DNA from: Azolla pinnata
Taxonomy: Eukaryota; Streptophyta; Polypodiopsida; Salviniales; Salviniaceae
Length of the DNA stretch: 22,814 nt
Assembly: GCA_037176905.1 (NCBI GenBank)
Contig: JBBBWG010002815.1
Location: 1-22,814, forward strand
Direction: 5' to 3'
The notes below the pieces were generated by a model. It made no database searches. It was not told the DNA's origin and saw nothing but the letters and a program-made list of their open reading frames with translations. Positions 10,643 to 19,280 of this stretch are shown here, piece after piece; the first letter of the stretch is position 1, and every line of letters begins with the position of its first letter. A program made the translations under genes and the position numbers.

Positions 10643-11226
10643 TGACAACACAATTTGGAAATCGAACTTATGAGGCGAGATTCTAAAAAAGTGAAGTATA
10701 GAATACTAAGTGATATCCTATGTGTTGTGAGAGATCATTGATATACCCAATAATGACAAGGGAACCAAGATACATAATCAAAATATTACAAGGCCTGGTA
10801 CTCTTGATGTGTTAGTACAAGAATTATTATGGGTTGACTAATGATGAAGCAATAATAGAGAAGATTAGAGAGAAAAGAATGACTACCTCTGAGCGACAGA
10901 CTTAAGACCAGTCAAAAGTACTATATATGTCCCATATCATAGATCATTACCTTGGATTATACCTTGGAAGCTTAACAATTACATATTTGATAACATAAAA
11001 CCTAACTTTACCAAGAGTCTTTACAGCGTCTCAAGATGCCGTTATGAAAGGAGGTAGCTAGTTCCCTTCATATAGGGCTAAACTTCTAGGGTTCTCTAAT
11101 CATTAGATGTGTTCACACCTGTCTATGGGTTCGTCCCAATCCTAAGATAACAAGTTCCTAGATATCTTACCTTTACACCATTTAAACTAGCCTTATAAAT
11201 TTGTTCCTAAGTTTATGCCCATAACA
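10643..11226 (-). mobile_element. Putative 3' LTR of a Ty3/gypsy element
   Basis: On the minus strand a polypurine tract (GGAGGGAGGGAGTA, 11227-11240) is followed directly by TGTTATGGGC from 11226, the classic tract-to-LTR junction. A TATATAG-like box lies at 10921-10930 on the minus strand, followed by CT-rich sequence as in R/U5. The far end is not clear and is placed near 10643 only because a minus-strand CA falls there. Start firm, end guessed. Confidence 0.55.
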
Positions 11227-11239
11227 TACTCCCTCCCTC

Positions 11240-11530
11240 CAAAACATTACACTCTTGAAATGACAAATCAAAGTCAAGTAAGTTAGTTTTTATAATATTC
11301 TCTCCCAAGTGACTTGCAATACAAATCTATCCAACCATTTAATTTTGTATTCTCATATTTGTTTAGATCTCATATTTTAGGTTTGAGAATCGACAATCTT
11401 TTCTGGTAAATGAGAGTTAAAAGCTAAATTCTCACAAATTACTAGATCTTTAATGGTTATTGTATTGTCATTAAAACCAAGAAGTTCTTTCAAATGACTA
11501 ACATAGATGACAAGATTGACATCCACACTA
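11240..11530 (-). pseudogene. Ty3/gypsy integrase C-terminus and chromodomain remnant
   Basis: Minus-strand reading from 11526 gives VNLVIYVSHLKELLGFND, then HLPEKIVDSQT (stop) NMRSKQI (stop) EYKIKW and QVTWE. This matches the pattern VFHVS.LK.LLG followed by a chromodomain (AIL...R.....REYL.KW.....ATWE) of plant Ty3/gypsy Pol. The second stop is TGA where relatives have Arg, and CGA to TGA is the expected product of cytosine deamination. A one-base shift after QVTWE continues to FEGGSML-like sequence just before the polypurine tract. It is the Pol terminus of the same minus-strand element and is non-functional. Confidence 0.75.
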
Positions 11531-11531
11531 A

Positions 11532-12661
11532 CTAGTAGATCAACATGATAAGGAGAAGAACTAATACGTCTAAGGATTGTAAATGGTTCACAATAGTGGG
11601 GGCTAATTTAACATGCTTACCCGTCAATGGAGATTTCCAAACTATGAGGTACACATAAGAAAGCTTTCTGTCAAGAGCAGTGATTTGATTTACTTGGCGC
11701 CTTAGCCTATGTGGAAAATTTATTGCTATATGCCTAGGACCACCACAATATAAACAAAGTCCATTCGCTCGACGTTGTTGCTTTTCTTTATCTGATAGTG
11801 GTCCTCGTCTACGTGTTGTTTCAATCTCCATTGGTGTAGGTATATATGCCAGAATTGAAGTATAGTTGTCTTTGGAGTTGCTTGTGTTGCTATTGATGCA
11901 TAAGTGGGTGTTGACCTTAACCCAGCTAGTAGTTGTTGCCATTCTGAATGTCGTTCAAACAATCGGTTGTCACATCATACCGCCCAGCTAATGGCTTCAG
12001 TAAGTGACTTGGGATCCTCGGGGAATGTAAGAAGGAGATCTTTACATTATTCTGGGGTCCAAAGCGAAATTGTTCCATTAGTGCTTGATCATCCCATGGA
12101 ATGTCGGATGCAAGGGTACGAAAATCAGTAGCATATGTTGATGCAGGTTGATCCCCTTGACGTAATCTTCGAAGTTTGTAAATCTCTGTCCTTACACTCA
12201 GTATCTCTAAAACAAGCTTGAAAATCCTTGATAACTCTTCAAAATTATTTAATAATGGATGTCTTCTCCAATAGTGGTGCTAACTAAGATAATGTTCTCC
12301 CAGATAAAAGACTTCCTGCTAAACCTACTCATGATGCATCAGTTGAATGACGTGATGCATGGATTTGTATTATTAATCGTACCTGATTTACGAAACCCCT
12401 AAATTGTGATCGAGTACCATCAAACTTGGTTGGTAGGCTAATTTTCGGCTCTTTAAATCCTCCGTGTCTTTATGTTCTTGTTTGTTATAGAGCTATCAAA
12501 GCTGCCTCCAGTTGCTGAAGTCATTGTGAAAACTCACCTTGTAACTATTGCTTCTCATTGGTGACCTTCTACAAATCCTCCAATAACTGCTAATTCTCTT
12601 GTTCAAACGTTGAAATTTTGACTTCTAGGATGAGGTATTGTTCTTGGTTGATGATGGTCAT
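11532..12661 (-). pseudogene. Ty3/gypsy Gag remnant with decayed zinc knuckle
   Basis: Minus strand from ATG at 12661 reads MTIINQEQYLILEVKIS and a coiled-coil-like Gln/Glu/Leu-rich start broken by stops. The central Gag block is visible in pieces at about 12180-11960: LRQGDQPASTYATDFRTLA, IPWDDQALMEQFRFG, LFERHSEWQQLLAG. Then TPMEIETTRRRGPLSDKEKQQRR and CLYCGGPRHIAINF follow (11810-11720). This is a CCHC knuckle whose last Cys has become Phe, consistent with one base change. Several stops and at least one frameshift exclude function. After the knuckle only about 150 bp precede the chromodomain remnant, so protease, reverse transcriptase, RNase H and the integrase core are missing. Confidence 0.85.
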
Positions 12662-12699
12662 GATTATTGAAAGTTTGGGTAACAAGAAATGTAGAAAAG

Positions 12700-13168
12700 T
12701 AATCCTAGTTCAAACTATCATGGACAACTGAATAACGTAAAAATATTATATGGGTGAAGTGAGTAGAGTAATAAGAGAAGCTAGTGGAGTAAGAAGGGAA
12801 GCAAGTGAAGAGAGTGAATAATACGTAGATAACGATTGGAATTGTATTAATAATCAACTAAGGTATATAGAAGGCTAAGGGGTGCGCAAGGAAGGTGTTG
12901 AACCAGGACGATTCATCAAGAGTGGAAGGGCTCAATTTATAGGTCTTCTAGTGACCTGCCTATATATGCCACTGGCTAGCATTCATCTGCATGGCACGCC
13001 ACGTGGCGAACATTCACCTAAATTTCATACACATATACAATACTACTTGTTCTAGAATATTACAATATTATTATATACATGACATGTCGCACTTTATAAG
13101 GTTTCTTTATTTGCTAGACGAGGTCCTTGGTTCAAATATCCTTTGTAGTATATCACATTGTCATGACA
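12700..13168 (-). mobile_element. Putative 5' LTR/leader of the Gag-bearing gypsy element
   Basis: Upstream of Gag on the minus strand a TATA-like box CCTATAAATTGAGCCC lies at about 12926-12941, with CT-rich transcribed sequence after it as in a U3-R-U5 layout. A possible start TGTCATGACA is at 13168. It does not obviously match the LTR at 10643-11226, so the two may come from different elements. No convincing primer-binding site was found. Boundaries are weak. Confidence 0.4.
12997..13008. promoter_or_regulatory. Perfect 12-bp palindrome with G-box core
   Basis: CGCCACGTGGCG is a perfect palindrome containing the plant G-box CACGTG, about 60 bp upstream of the minus-strand TATA-like box of the putative LTR. 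Such sites bind bZIP/bHLH factors; activity here is inference. Confidence 0.5.
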
Positions 13169-13475
13169 AAACCCTTGCATTACTACTAGCGCTTTATATT
13201 AAACCACCTAGTTGTTCTCATCCCTTTTCCGGATGAACAACCATTTTTATTTTACAGGGAATATCCCTTTGGGGCTAGGGTCTCTAGGGCCAAATCCTTT
13301 TATTTTATTAAGCGAGGTTAACTTTGTCTTTATTACTTCTTTCCATTTGATCTAGTCTTAACGTTCTTTGCATTATGCCATGGACTTTGGTTCTAGATTT
13401 AGAGTAATGATCTTCGTGATCTTCTCGGCAATGTAAAAATAGTAGTCTCTGTATTGTATGTTTCCCATATATCCA
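13169..13475. other. Spacer to the left of the CACTA-like element
   Basis: AT-rich, no gene. It contains a short GGTTCAAAT stretch at 13131-13139 just left of it, like the tRNA-type B boxes found in the neighbouring element, but no clear A box. Nothing else is recognised. Confidence 0.4.
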
Positions 13476-13493
13476 CACTACAAGGTATTCGCC

Positions 13494-13925
13494 TGTTTAC
13501 CGCGAGTTTTGCTGCGAAATTTTTTTTGCAAATGCTCAAGAAATGTCGCGGCAAAATTCGCGGCCAACGACATTCTGTTTTGTTGCGAAATTTTGCCGCG
13601 ACTATTACCGCGACCTTGCCGCGAGTTTAATCGCGAGTTTTACCGCGATAGAAAATTTTTTACCGCAACCATTACCGCGAATTTACTGCGAGTTTTACCG
13701 CGAGTTGTACCGCGAATTTACTGCGAGTATTACTGCGAGTGTTACCGCGAATTTACCGTGAGTTTTACCGCGAATTTACCACGAGTTTTACCACGAGTTT
13801 AACGCAAAAATCCGCGAGTATTTCTGTGTGTATATACGTAGATATTGCCGCGCGTATATACACGATCTTTACTGCGAGTATTACCGCGCGTATATACGCG
13901 AGCATATACGCAAATTTACCGCATC
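13494..13925. repeat. CCGCGA subterminal repeat array, left end of the CACTA-like element
   Basis: About 25 short copies of a 12-15-bp motif close to GTTTTACCGCGAATTTACTGCGA run head to tail. Variants include TACCGCGA, TACTGCGA, TGCCGCGA and TACCACGA; the last two C's of each copy are often T or A. The sequence is CpG-rich within AT-rich surroundings. In characterised CACTA elements such subterminal repeats are binding sites for the element protein TnpA; that role here is by analogy. The long open frames across it (rich in REFYREF-like residues) are products of the repeat. Confidence 0.8.
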
Positions 13926-14052
13926 CTATTTCCGCTTGTATATACGCAAAATTAAATAAAAAATATTCATATTAAGAAAAAAGAAAAAAAACTTCCTTTT
14001 ATTCATTTTTATATGTTTCTTTTTGTTCTCAATTTGAGAACATATATATATC

Positions 14053-14123
14053 TTCAAAAGCTTCTTCATTTCAAAAAGTCTCTTCATTTCACAAAGCCTC
14101 TTAATTTCTAAAGGCTTCTTCAG
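14053..14123. repeat. 18-bp tandem repeat, four copies
   Basis: Copies start at 14053, 14070, 14088 and 14106, each close to TTCAAAAAGTCTCTTCAT. No function is apparent. Confidence 0.75.
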
Positions 14124-14500
14124 TTCAGAACTTAGAAGATAGATGATTAATTAAAGCCCTCACTCCCTATTTATACAAGATGTCTGTGACTATTCATGTG
14201 GGATATTTTCACTTCTTACCTGTTTGTCTCCTCTTGTATACATTGATTTATCTGTATATGCATACATACAAACATATTTATCTCTACAGCTAGCAACCAT
14301 ACCTACATATTTATCAATATATACAATCAGATTCACTTGTATATGGAGATTAGATAGATCATATTCATCTATATATGTATATATACATAAATATATACCT
14401 GTATATTAAAACGTCGTCGTAGTGTACACGGTACACCCCTTCAAAATCGTGAAAACATGATGATAGATGTCATACTAATATTTTAGCATCATACGTGCAC

Positions 14501-14562
14501 AAGGCAAGATTTGAACCCTATACCTCCACGTTATTAAATCGAGAGCTTTCAATTACACTAAC
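14501..14562 (-). other. tRNA-like Pol III promoter module (minus strand)
   Basis: On the minus strand TTAGTGTAATTGAAAGC (A-box-like, 14543-14559) is followed by AGGGTTCAAATC (B-box-like, 14507-14518). The spacing is close to that in tRNA genes. Acceptor-stem pairing is not convincing, so it is tRNA-derived or tRNA-like rather than a tRNA gene. Confidence 0.45.
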
Positions 14563-14649
14563 ATCTCATGAGTGAAACTAAATGCATCCACAAAGATAGA
14601 AGCCTTTCATGAGCATTTCATACTAGAGAAAAATGCATGCACGACTAGA

Positions 14650-14815
14650 GTGCATGCACACATGCACAAATAGCCTAGACACAAATAGCCTACAATGCAC
14701 AAATAGTCTACATGCACAATTAGCCAACGCACAAATAGCCTACATGCACAAATAGTCTACATACACATATAGCCTACATACACGAATAGCCTAAAGGCAC
14801 AAATAGCATGCATAC
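14650..14815. repeat. Minisatellite, unit about ATGCACAAATAGCCTAC
   Basis: Roughly ten degenerate copies of a 15-19-bp unit (CACAAATAGCCTACATG and variants such as CACAAATAGTCTACATG) follow one another. It lies inside the putative nested LTR, where it would be in U3. Confidence 0.8.
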
Positions 14816-15565
14816 AATATGTTTATACCTTCACTACAACTATATAAACAGGGGGGTAGAAGCCCTGAGGGGGAGGAACTCAGGTACCAAACAATCATCT
14901 CAGGAACTCTCTATCATCTCACCATCTCAGAATGTATCAATCTAGAAGATCACCATCGGATCTATATTATGCTTTCTTAATAAATTTTTGAAGTTCAACA
15001 TCCACGCCATTACTGTTCCTCCCAATTTTGCTTCCTTTCTTTCCGATCTCTTCCTCTCCTCGTCAAAGACCCCGGTGGTCATCACCCGACTCGCGCAAAG
15101 ATCCGGCGCCGTACGGCACGACAACATAGATGTATATTCATCTATACATTCATACATATATATACATATTCACCTATATATGTATACATAGATGTATATT
15201 CACCTATACGTGAACAACTATATATATTCAGCTATATATGTTTGCTGTTTGCTGCAACATACTTCCAAATTAACTTATATCAGTTGTTTGTTGTAACATA
15301 GATGGCTGTTTGCAGCAACATAGCTGCAAATTAACTTATATTAGTATGTATTCACTTATATGTGTATATATACATGCATGTTCACCTATAATGTACATGT
15401 TTGCTTCATTACATACATATATATACCTATAAATATTAATATATTCATGTATATATATACATGTATATTTAGATGTATGCACGCATGTTGGTCTATATAT
15501 GGATAGATAATTGGACAGTAATCATTTTATATCCAACTTAGTAAATATATTATATCATTGTATGT

Positions 15566-15622
15566 TGGATTGATTGGGTAGACCTCTTGTTTGTTTCAGG
15601 TGAGGTGATGGGTTCTAATCTT
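15566..15622 (+). other. tRNA-like A/B-box module, array unit 1
   Basis: TGGATTGATTGGGTAGACC resembles a tRNA A box (TTGGTTAGAGC-like part), and GGGTTCTAATC at 15610-15620 resembles a B box. The B box has one more change than in units 2 and 3. Confidence 0.4.
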
Positions 15623-16152
15623 GCCTGGGACACAATGTTTCAATATGGTCGCGACAATTTTTCAGCAAATATGCATCAAACACGTGGCAAAATTGTATGT
15701 TTACTGCACATTTTGCCACAACATAGCTGCAAATTAACTTATAGTAGTATGTATTCGCTTGTATATGCATACATACATGCATATTCATCAAAATATTAAT
15801 TTTTTCATGCATATTTGTCTGTGTATGCATAAATGTATGCAAATTCGTCTATATATGCACATGTTTGATGTATATTGACTTGTAAATGGGCAGATACAAG
15901 TATATTCGCTCGTATATTGAAGCCTACATGCAAATTCATCTATATAGCCATGCAAACATGCATATTCACCTATAATATATATCTTTGCTTCATATTCTCT
16001 TTTATATGATTACATACATATATATACCCATAAAGTTTAATATATTCATGGATATTTAGATGTATAAAAATATATTGTTGTATATATGGATAGATAATTG
16101 GATAGTAGTCATTTTATATCCAATTTACTAAATATATTATATCATTGTGTGT

Positions 16153-16210
16153 TGGATTTATTGGGTAGACCACTTGATTGTTTCAGGTAAGGTGATGGGT
16201 TCAAATCCTC
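16153..16210 (+). other. tRNA-like A/B-box module, array unit 2
   Basis: The A-box-like part is TTGGATTTATTGGGTAGACC; the B-box-like part GGGTTCAAATCC lies at 16197-16208, one base from the consensus GGTTCGAATCC core. Confidence 0.45.
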
Positions 16211-16847
16211 CTTGGGGTACAATTTTGCAATATAGTCGCGGAAATTTTCTAGCAAGTATGCAGCAAACACGCGGCAAAATTGTATGTTTACTGCACACTT
16301 TGCCGCGAGTTTTCGCTGTTTGCTGCGAGCTTGCTGCAACATAGCCGCGTTTTTGCCACGAGTTTGCTGCAACATAGCTGCACTGTTTGCCGCAACTTTG
16401 CTGAAACATAGCTGCAAATTAACTTATAGTAGTATGTATTCACTTGTATATGCATATATACATGCATATTCATCAAAATATTAATTTTTTCATGCATATT
16501 TGTCTGTATATGCATATATGTATGCAAATTCGTCTATATATGCACATGTTTGATGTATATTGACTTGTAAATGGGCAAATATAAGTATATTCACTCGTAT
16601 ATTGAAGCCTACATGCAAATTCATCTATATAGCCATGAAAACATGCATATTCACCTATAATGTACATGTTTTCTTCATATTCTCTTGTATATGATTACAT
16701 ACATATATATACCCATAAATTTTAATATATTCATGTATATATATACACGTATATTTAGATGTATACAAATATATTGTATATATGAATAGATAATTGGATA
16801 TTAATCATTTTATATCCAATTTAGTATAATATTATATTATTTTATGT

Positions 16848-16905
16848 TGGATTGATTGGGTAGACCACTTGCTTGTTTCAGGTGAGATGATGGGTTCAAA
16901 TCCTA
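16848..16905 (+). other. tRNA-like A/B-box module, array unit 3
   Basis: Same layout as unit 2: TTGGATTGATTGGGTAGACC, then GGGTTCAAATCC at 16892-16903. Confidence 0.45.
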
Positions 16906-17518
16906 CCTGGGACACAATATTGCAAATGGTCGCGACAATTTTTCAGTAAACACGTGGTAAATTTCTATTTTTACTGCACATTTTGCCGCGAGTTTGTTGC
17001 AACATAACCGCGTTGTTGCCGCGTTTTTTGCCGCGAGTTTGCTGCAATATAGCTGCAAATTAACTTATGTTTGTATGCATCCACTTGTATATGCATCCAT
17101 GCATGCATATTCGTCTAAATATTCATTTTTTAATGCATATTTGTGTGTGTATGCATAGAAATATGCAGATTCGTCTATATATGTACATGTTTGATGTAGA
17201 TTGAACTGTAAATGGTTAGATACAAGCACATTCACCTGTATATTGAAACTTACATGCAAATTCACTTGTATATCTATCAATACATACATATTCACTTATA
17301 TATGCATGCACATGTCTGATTCATATTCGCTTTTATATGCATACATACATACGTATAAATATTCATATATTCATGTATATCTACATGTGTATGTAAATTT
17401 GTATGTATATTTAGATGTATTCATGCATATTGATTTGTATACGAGTAGATGTATGATTTCAAACATTTTAAATAATAATAATAAATATATGTTTACTAAT
17501 ATATTATATAAGTGTTTG

Positions 17519-17575
17519 TTAGTTGAATTGGTTAGATGATTTTATTGTGTGAAATGAGGTCATTGGTTCAATCTT
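17519..17575 (+). other. tRNA-like A/B-box module next to the right end
   Basis: TAGTTGAATTGGTTAGATG is the closest of the set to a tRNA A box; GGTTCAATC at 17565-17573 is a shortened B box. It lies about 150 bp from the right terminal inverted repeat. Confidence 0.45.
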
Positions 17576-17722
17576 GCCTTTGACAAAGTGTTGTAAGTTT
17601 GCAACAAACTTGCGGTAAATGGCCCGTCAAATTCTGTGGTTATCAACGCGTATATGGTCGCAGCAAATTTGACGCGATTCTAAAAAAAAATTTGCCGCGA
17701 TCTAGCCCAATACCTTGTAGTG

Positions 17723-18380
17723 TTCGTTTATTGGGCCTTTGTGTGTTCTTTTATGATTTTTGTTTTTAGGCTTCTTAGAAAGGCTCTTTACTAATTAGGT
17801 CTTGAAGCATGACAAGAAAATGCCACATTGTTGAATTTTGAAGTTGAACAGAAAGTTTATTTTAGTAGTAGGGTTTTATAACATATTTAAGGTTTTTCTG
17901 ATGTATTAGCCAACTATTTCTTAAATCTAGTTGTGAAATTTACATAAAAGGTTAATGATTTTGTAGATAAAACAAGGGTCCTTAGAGATTGGTACTAGAC
18001 GATGGGCACAAAAATAATATAATTTTTTTGTTATATTCCATCTATTTTTATGCAAAAACAAATTCAATAAATCAAAATTTATGCTTATATTAGAACAAAT
18101 GCAATGATCTCTAGATCATTTTCTAATACATTGACAATAACCATAAAACTCCTCAAGTTCTCTAATTTTTCTTATAATCCACCTTTAGCCCGGTTGTTAC
18201 CAATGCAATCGTAAAAGGCTAATTTTTCTAGAATCTTAGACCAAGCTTTGGACGGAGAGGTAAACCCATACGACTTTTAACATTTTGGATTATCTACATC
18301 AAGAATTCTCCAGGTCTAAGCAAGATACACAAAACTTTCCTGTGTGATTTTGGAAAGGGTTGTCATTGGTCAGGGTTTGC
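17723..18380. other. AT-rich spacer right of the CACTA-like element
   Basis: No gene, repeat or splice-consistent exon is recognised. Both strands carry many stops. Confidence 0.5.
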
Positions 18381-18539
18381 CTTGTAATTATAAAGGATGT
18401 TGGTGCTGAGACCGTGAAGAAGAGGAGAAAGACTGCTAGCAAGCCATATTCACGATCATTGTGGGTGCTTCTCTTGAAGTGATTCAAAAGAAGAGATCAG
18501 AGAAGATTGAAGCCAAAGTCTAGACTTTTAGTGTTTAGA

Positions 18540-18571
18540 CCCTAAACCCTAAACCCTAAACCCTAAACCCT
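18540..18571. repeat. Interstitial telomeric repeat (CCCTAAA)4
   Basis: Four perfect CCCTAAA units plus CCCT, the Arabidopsis-type plant telomere sequence, lie inside the window far from any end. Just downstream a weak primer-site-like ATGATATCAGAA lies at about 18599-18610. Upstream, TTATAAAGG near 18388 may be the TATA box of a decayed LTR, so the run may sit in retroelement leader sequence. Confidence 0.85.
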
Positions 18572-18755
18572 ATGTCGACAGACCTAGTTTTTTGTTGTAT
18601 GATATCAGAAATTGCATTCTAAACGTTTTTTGATGTCTTTTTGTGGCATTGAGAAATCAAAGAGCGTATCAAGAAAGCAAAAGATGCAAAAGAAGGCCAA
18701 AAAAAAAAAAACGGCTGAGATATTTGCAAAGTCTTCGGTCGTTCCCCTTAGAGCT

Positions 18756-19077
18756 GGTGTGAACGGTCCCTAACAATAAGGGCTTCTCTTGGTGTGAACG
18801 AGCCCTATAACGAATAAGGGCTCGTGTTGGTGTGAACGAGCCCTAAGAGTTGGGGCTTTTCCTGGTGTGAACGAGCCCTTGGAATCGGTGAACAGGACCC
18901 TAACAATAAGCCCCTAAAAAGAACCAGGGCTTCTCTTGGTGTAAACGAGCCCTACGAATTGGGGCTCTTCTCGGTGTGAACGAGCCCTTATAGAATTGGG
19001 GTTCCTATTGGTGTGAACGAGCCCTAAGAATTAGGACTCTTCTTGGTGTGAATGAGCCCTAAGAGCTAGGGCTTTCC
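18756..19077. repeat. 35-38-bp minisatellite, core GGTGTGAACGAGCCCTAA
   Basis: Core copies start at 18756, 18791, 18829, 18864, 18938, 18973, 19010 and 19045. Spacings are 35 to 38 bp with one gap of 74 (two periods), where a diverged copy lies. Each unit alternates GGTGTGAACGAGCCCTAAGAATTG with GGGCTCTTCTT. Because AGGGCTC and GAGCCCT are complementary, neighbouring parts can pair; the clearest hairpin is 18817-18825 with 18836-18844 (9 bp, 10-nt loop). Confidence 0.9.
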
Positions 19078-19103
19078 TTCTCCTTCCCGTGCAAAGCGCG
19101 ACC

Positions 19104-19112
19104 TAGGGTTTT
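19104..19112 (+). promoter_or_regulatory. Telo-box in promoter-like sequence
   Basis: TAGGGTTTT follows the pyrimidine run CCTTCTCCTTCCCG and precedes an ATG at 19127. Telo-boxes near the transcription start are typical of plant ribosomal protein and translation genes. Use here is inferred. Confidence 0.4.
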
Positions 19113-19126
19113 CTGCAGATATATCC

Positions 19127-19189
19127 ATGGCTAGCGATGGAAAGCTCCGAGACGTATCCAGGCCGTTCCCATCGCAGAAGGTCCGCTGA
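19127..19189 (+). CDS. Orphan short reading frame or first exon, unrecognised
   Basis: An ATG in good plant context (CCATGGCT) opens 20 codons, MASDGKLRDVSRPFPSQKVR, before a stop at 19187. A splice donor GCAGAAG|GTCCGC after 19180 would make it a first exon of 18 codons, and another donor-like GGTACG is at 19194. No downstream exon with coding character is found up to 21480, so the gene may be truncated, have a very long intron, or be a relic. No family is recognised. Confidence 0.25.
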   Translation: MASDGKLRDVSRPFPSQKVR

Positions 19190-19280
19190 ACTCGGTACGC
19201 TTCTTCTTCCTGCATCTGTGCTCGTCCTTCTCTTCTTTTTTCGGTTTGATTCTTTTTGATCGGCACAGCTTCTTTCATTT

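Larger units (their letters stand above)
14423..15122 (+). mobile_element. Nested Ty3/gypsy LTR fragment with primer-binding-like end
   Basis: Within the CACTA-like element a GC-richer segment carries a TATA-like box CTATATAAACAGGGGGG near 14840. It ends with CGGCGCCGTACGG at 15104-15116. That resembles the TGGCGCCGT start of primer-binding sites used by Tat/Athila-type gypsy elements with a non-Met tRNA primer, a comparison made from memory. A TGTACAC at 14423 is a possible LTR start. After 15125 the AT-rich host element resumes, so no internal retroelement region follows. Boundaries are approximate, and a captured gene fragment is the alternative. Confidence 0.45.
15250..17690. repeat. Tandem array of 0.59-0.70-kb units in the CACTA-like element
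   Basis: Three full units and partial ones at each end share the same order. First comes a block starting GTTGGATTGATTGGGTAGACC (starts 15564, 16151, 16846; diverged at 17517), then a GGTTCAAATCC block. Next is a CCGCGAGTTTGCTGCAACAT cluster, the sequence TGCAAATTAACTTATAGTAG, and a long AT-rich tract rich in ATGCATAT. Periods are 587, 695 and 671 bp. Length differences come mostly from the number of CCGCGA/GCTGCAACAT motifs. The fourth unit runs into the right terminal inverted repeat. Short open frames inside are products of the repetition. Confidence 0.85.
13476..17722. mobile_element. Non-autonomous CACTA-like (CMC/EnSpm) DNA element, 4247 bp
   Basis: The left end CACTACAAGGTATT (13476-13489) is the exact reverse complement of the right end AATACCTTGTAGTG (17709-17722). 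Allowing two mismatches, the match extends to about 19 bp. Ends beginning CACTACAAG define CACTA transposons, and a dense short subterminal repeat (here CCGCGA-rich) is their second hallmark. No transposase reading frame is visible inside, so it depends on an enzyme made elsewhere. The 3-bp flanks (CCA left, TTC right) do not match, so the target duplication is lost or the ends have been rearranged. The inside holds a nested gypsy LTR fragment and a tandem array of 0.6-0.7-kb units. Confidence 0.75.

Noticed and set aside
13458..13975. Overlapping open frames of 72-114 codons rich in REFYREF-like repeats
   Set aside because: They are open only because the CCGCGA repeat unit lacks stops in these frames; all overlapping frames show the same repetition.
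14650..14815. CRISPR-like regular repeats
   Set aside because: Units are directly abutting and degenerate without unique spacers, in a plant genome; it is a minisatellite.
14988..15191. 67-codon plus-strand frame in the GC-richer segment
   Set aside because: It coincides with the putative LTR end and primer-site region and runs into AT repeats; no protein family resemblance.
15566..17575. True tRNA genes in the tandem array
   Set aside because: A/B-box-like parts are present, but acceptor and anticodon stems do not pair convincingly, so they are listed as tRNA-like modules only.
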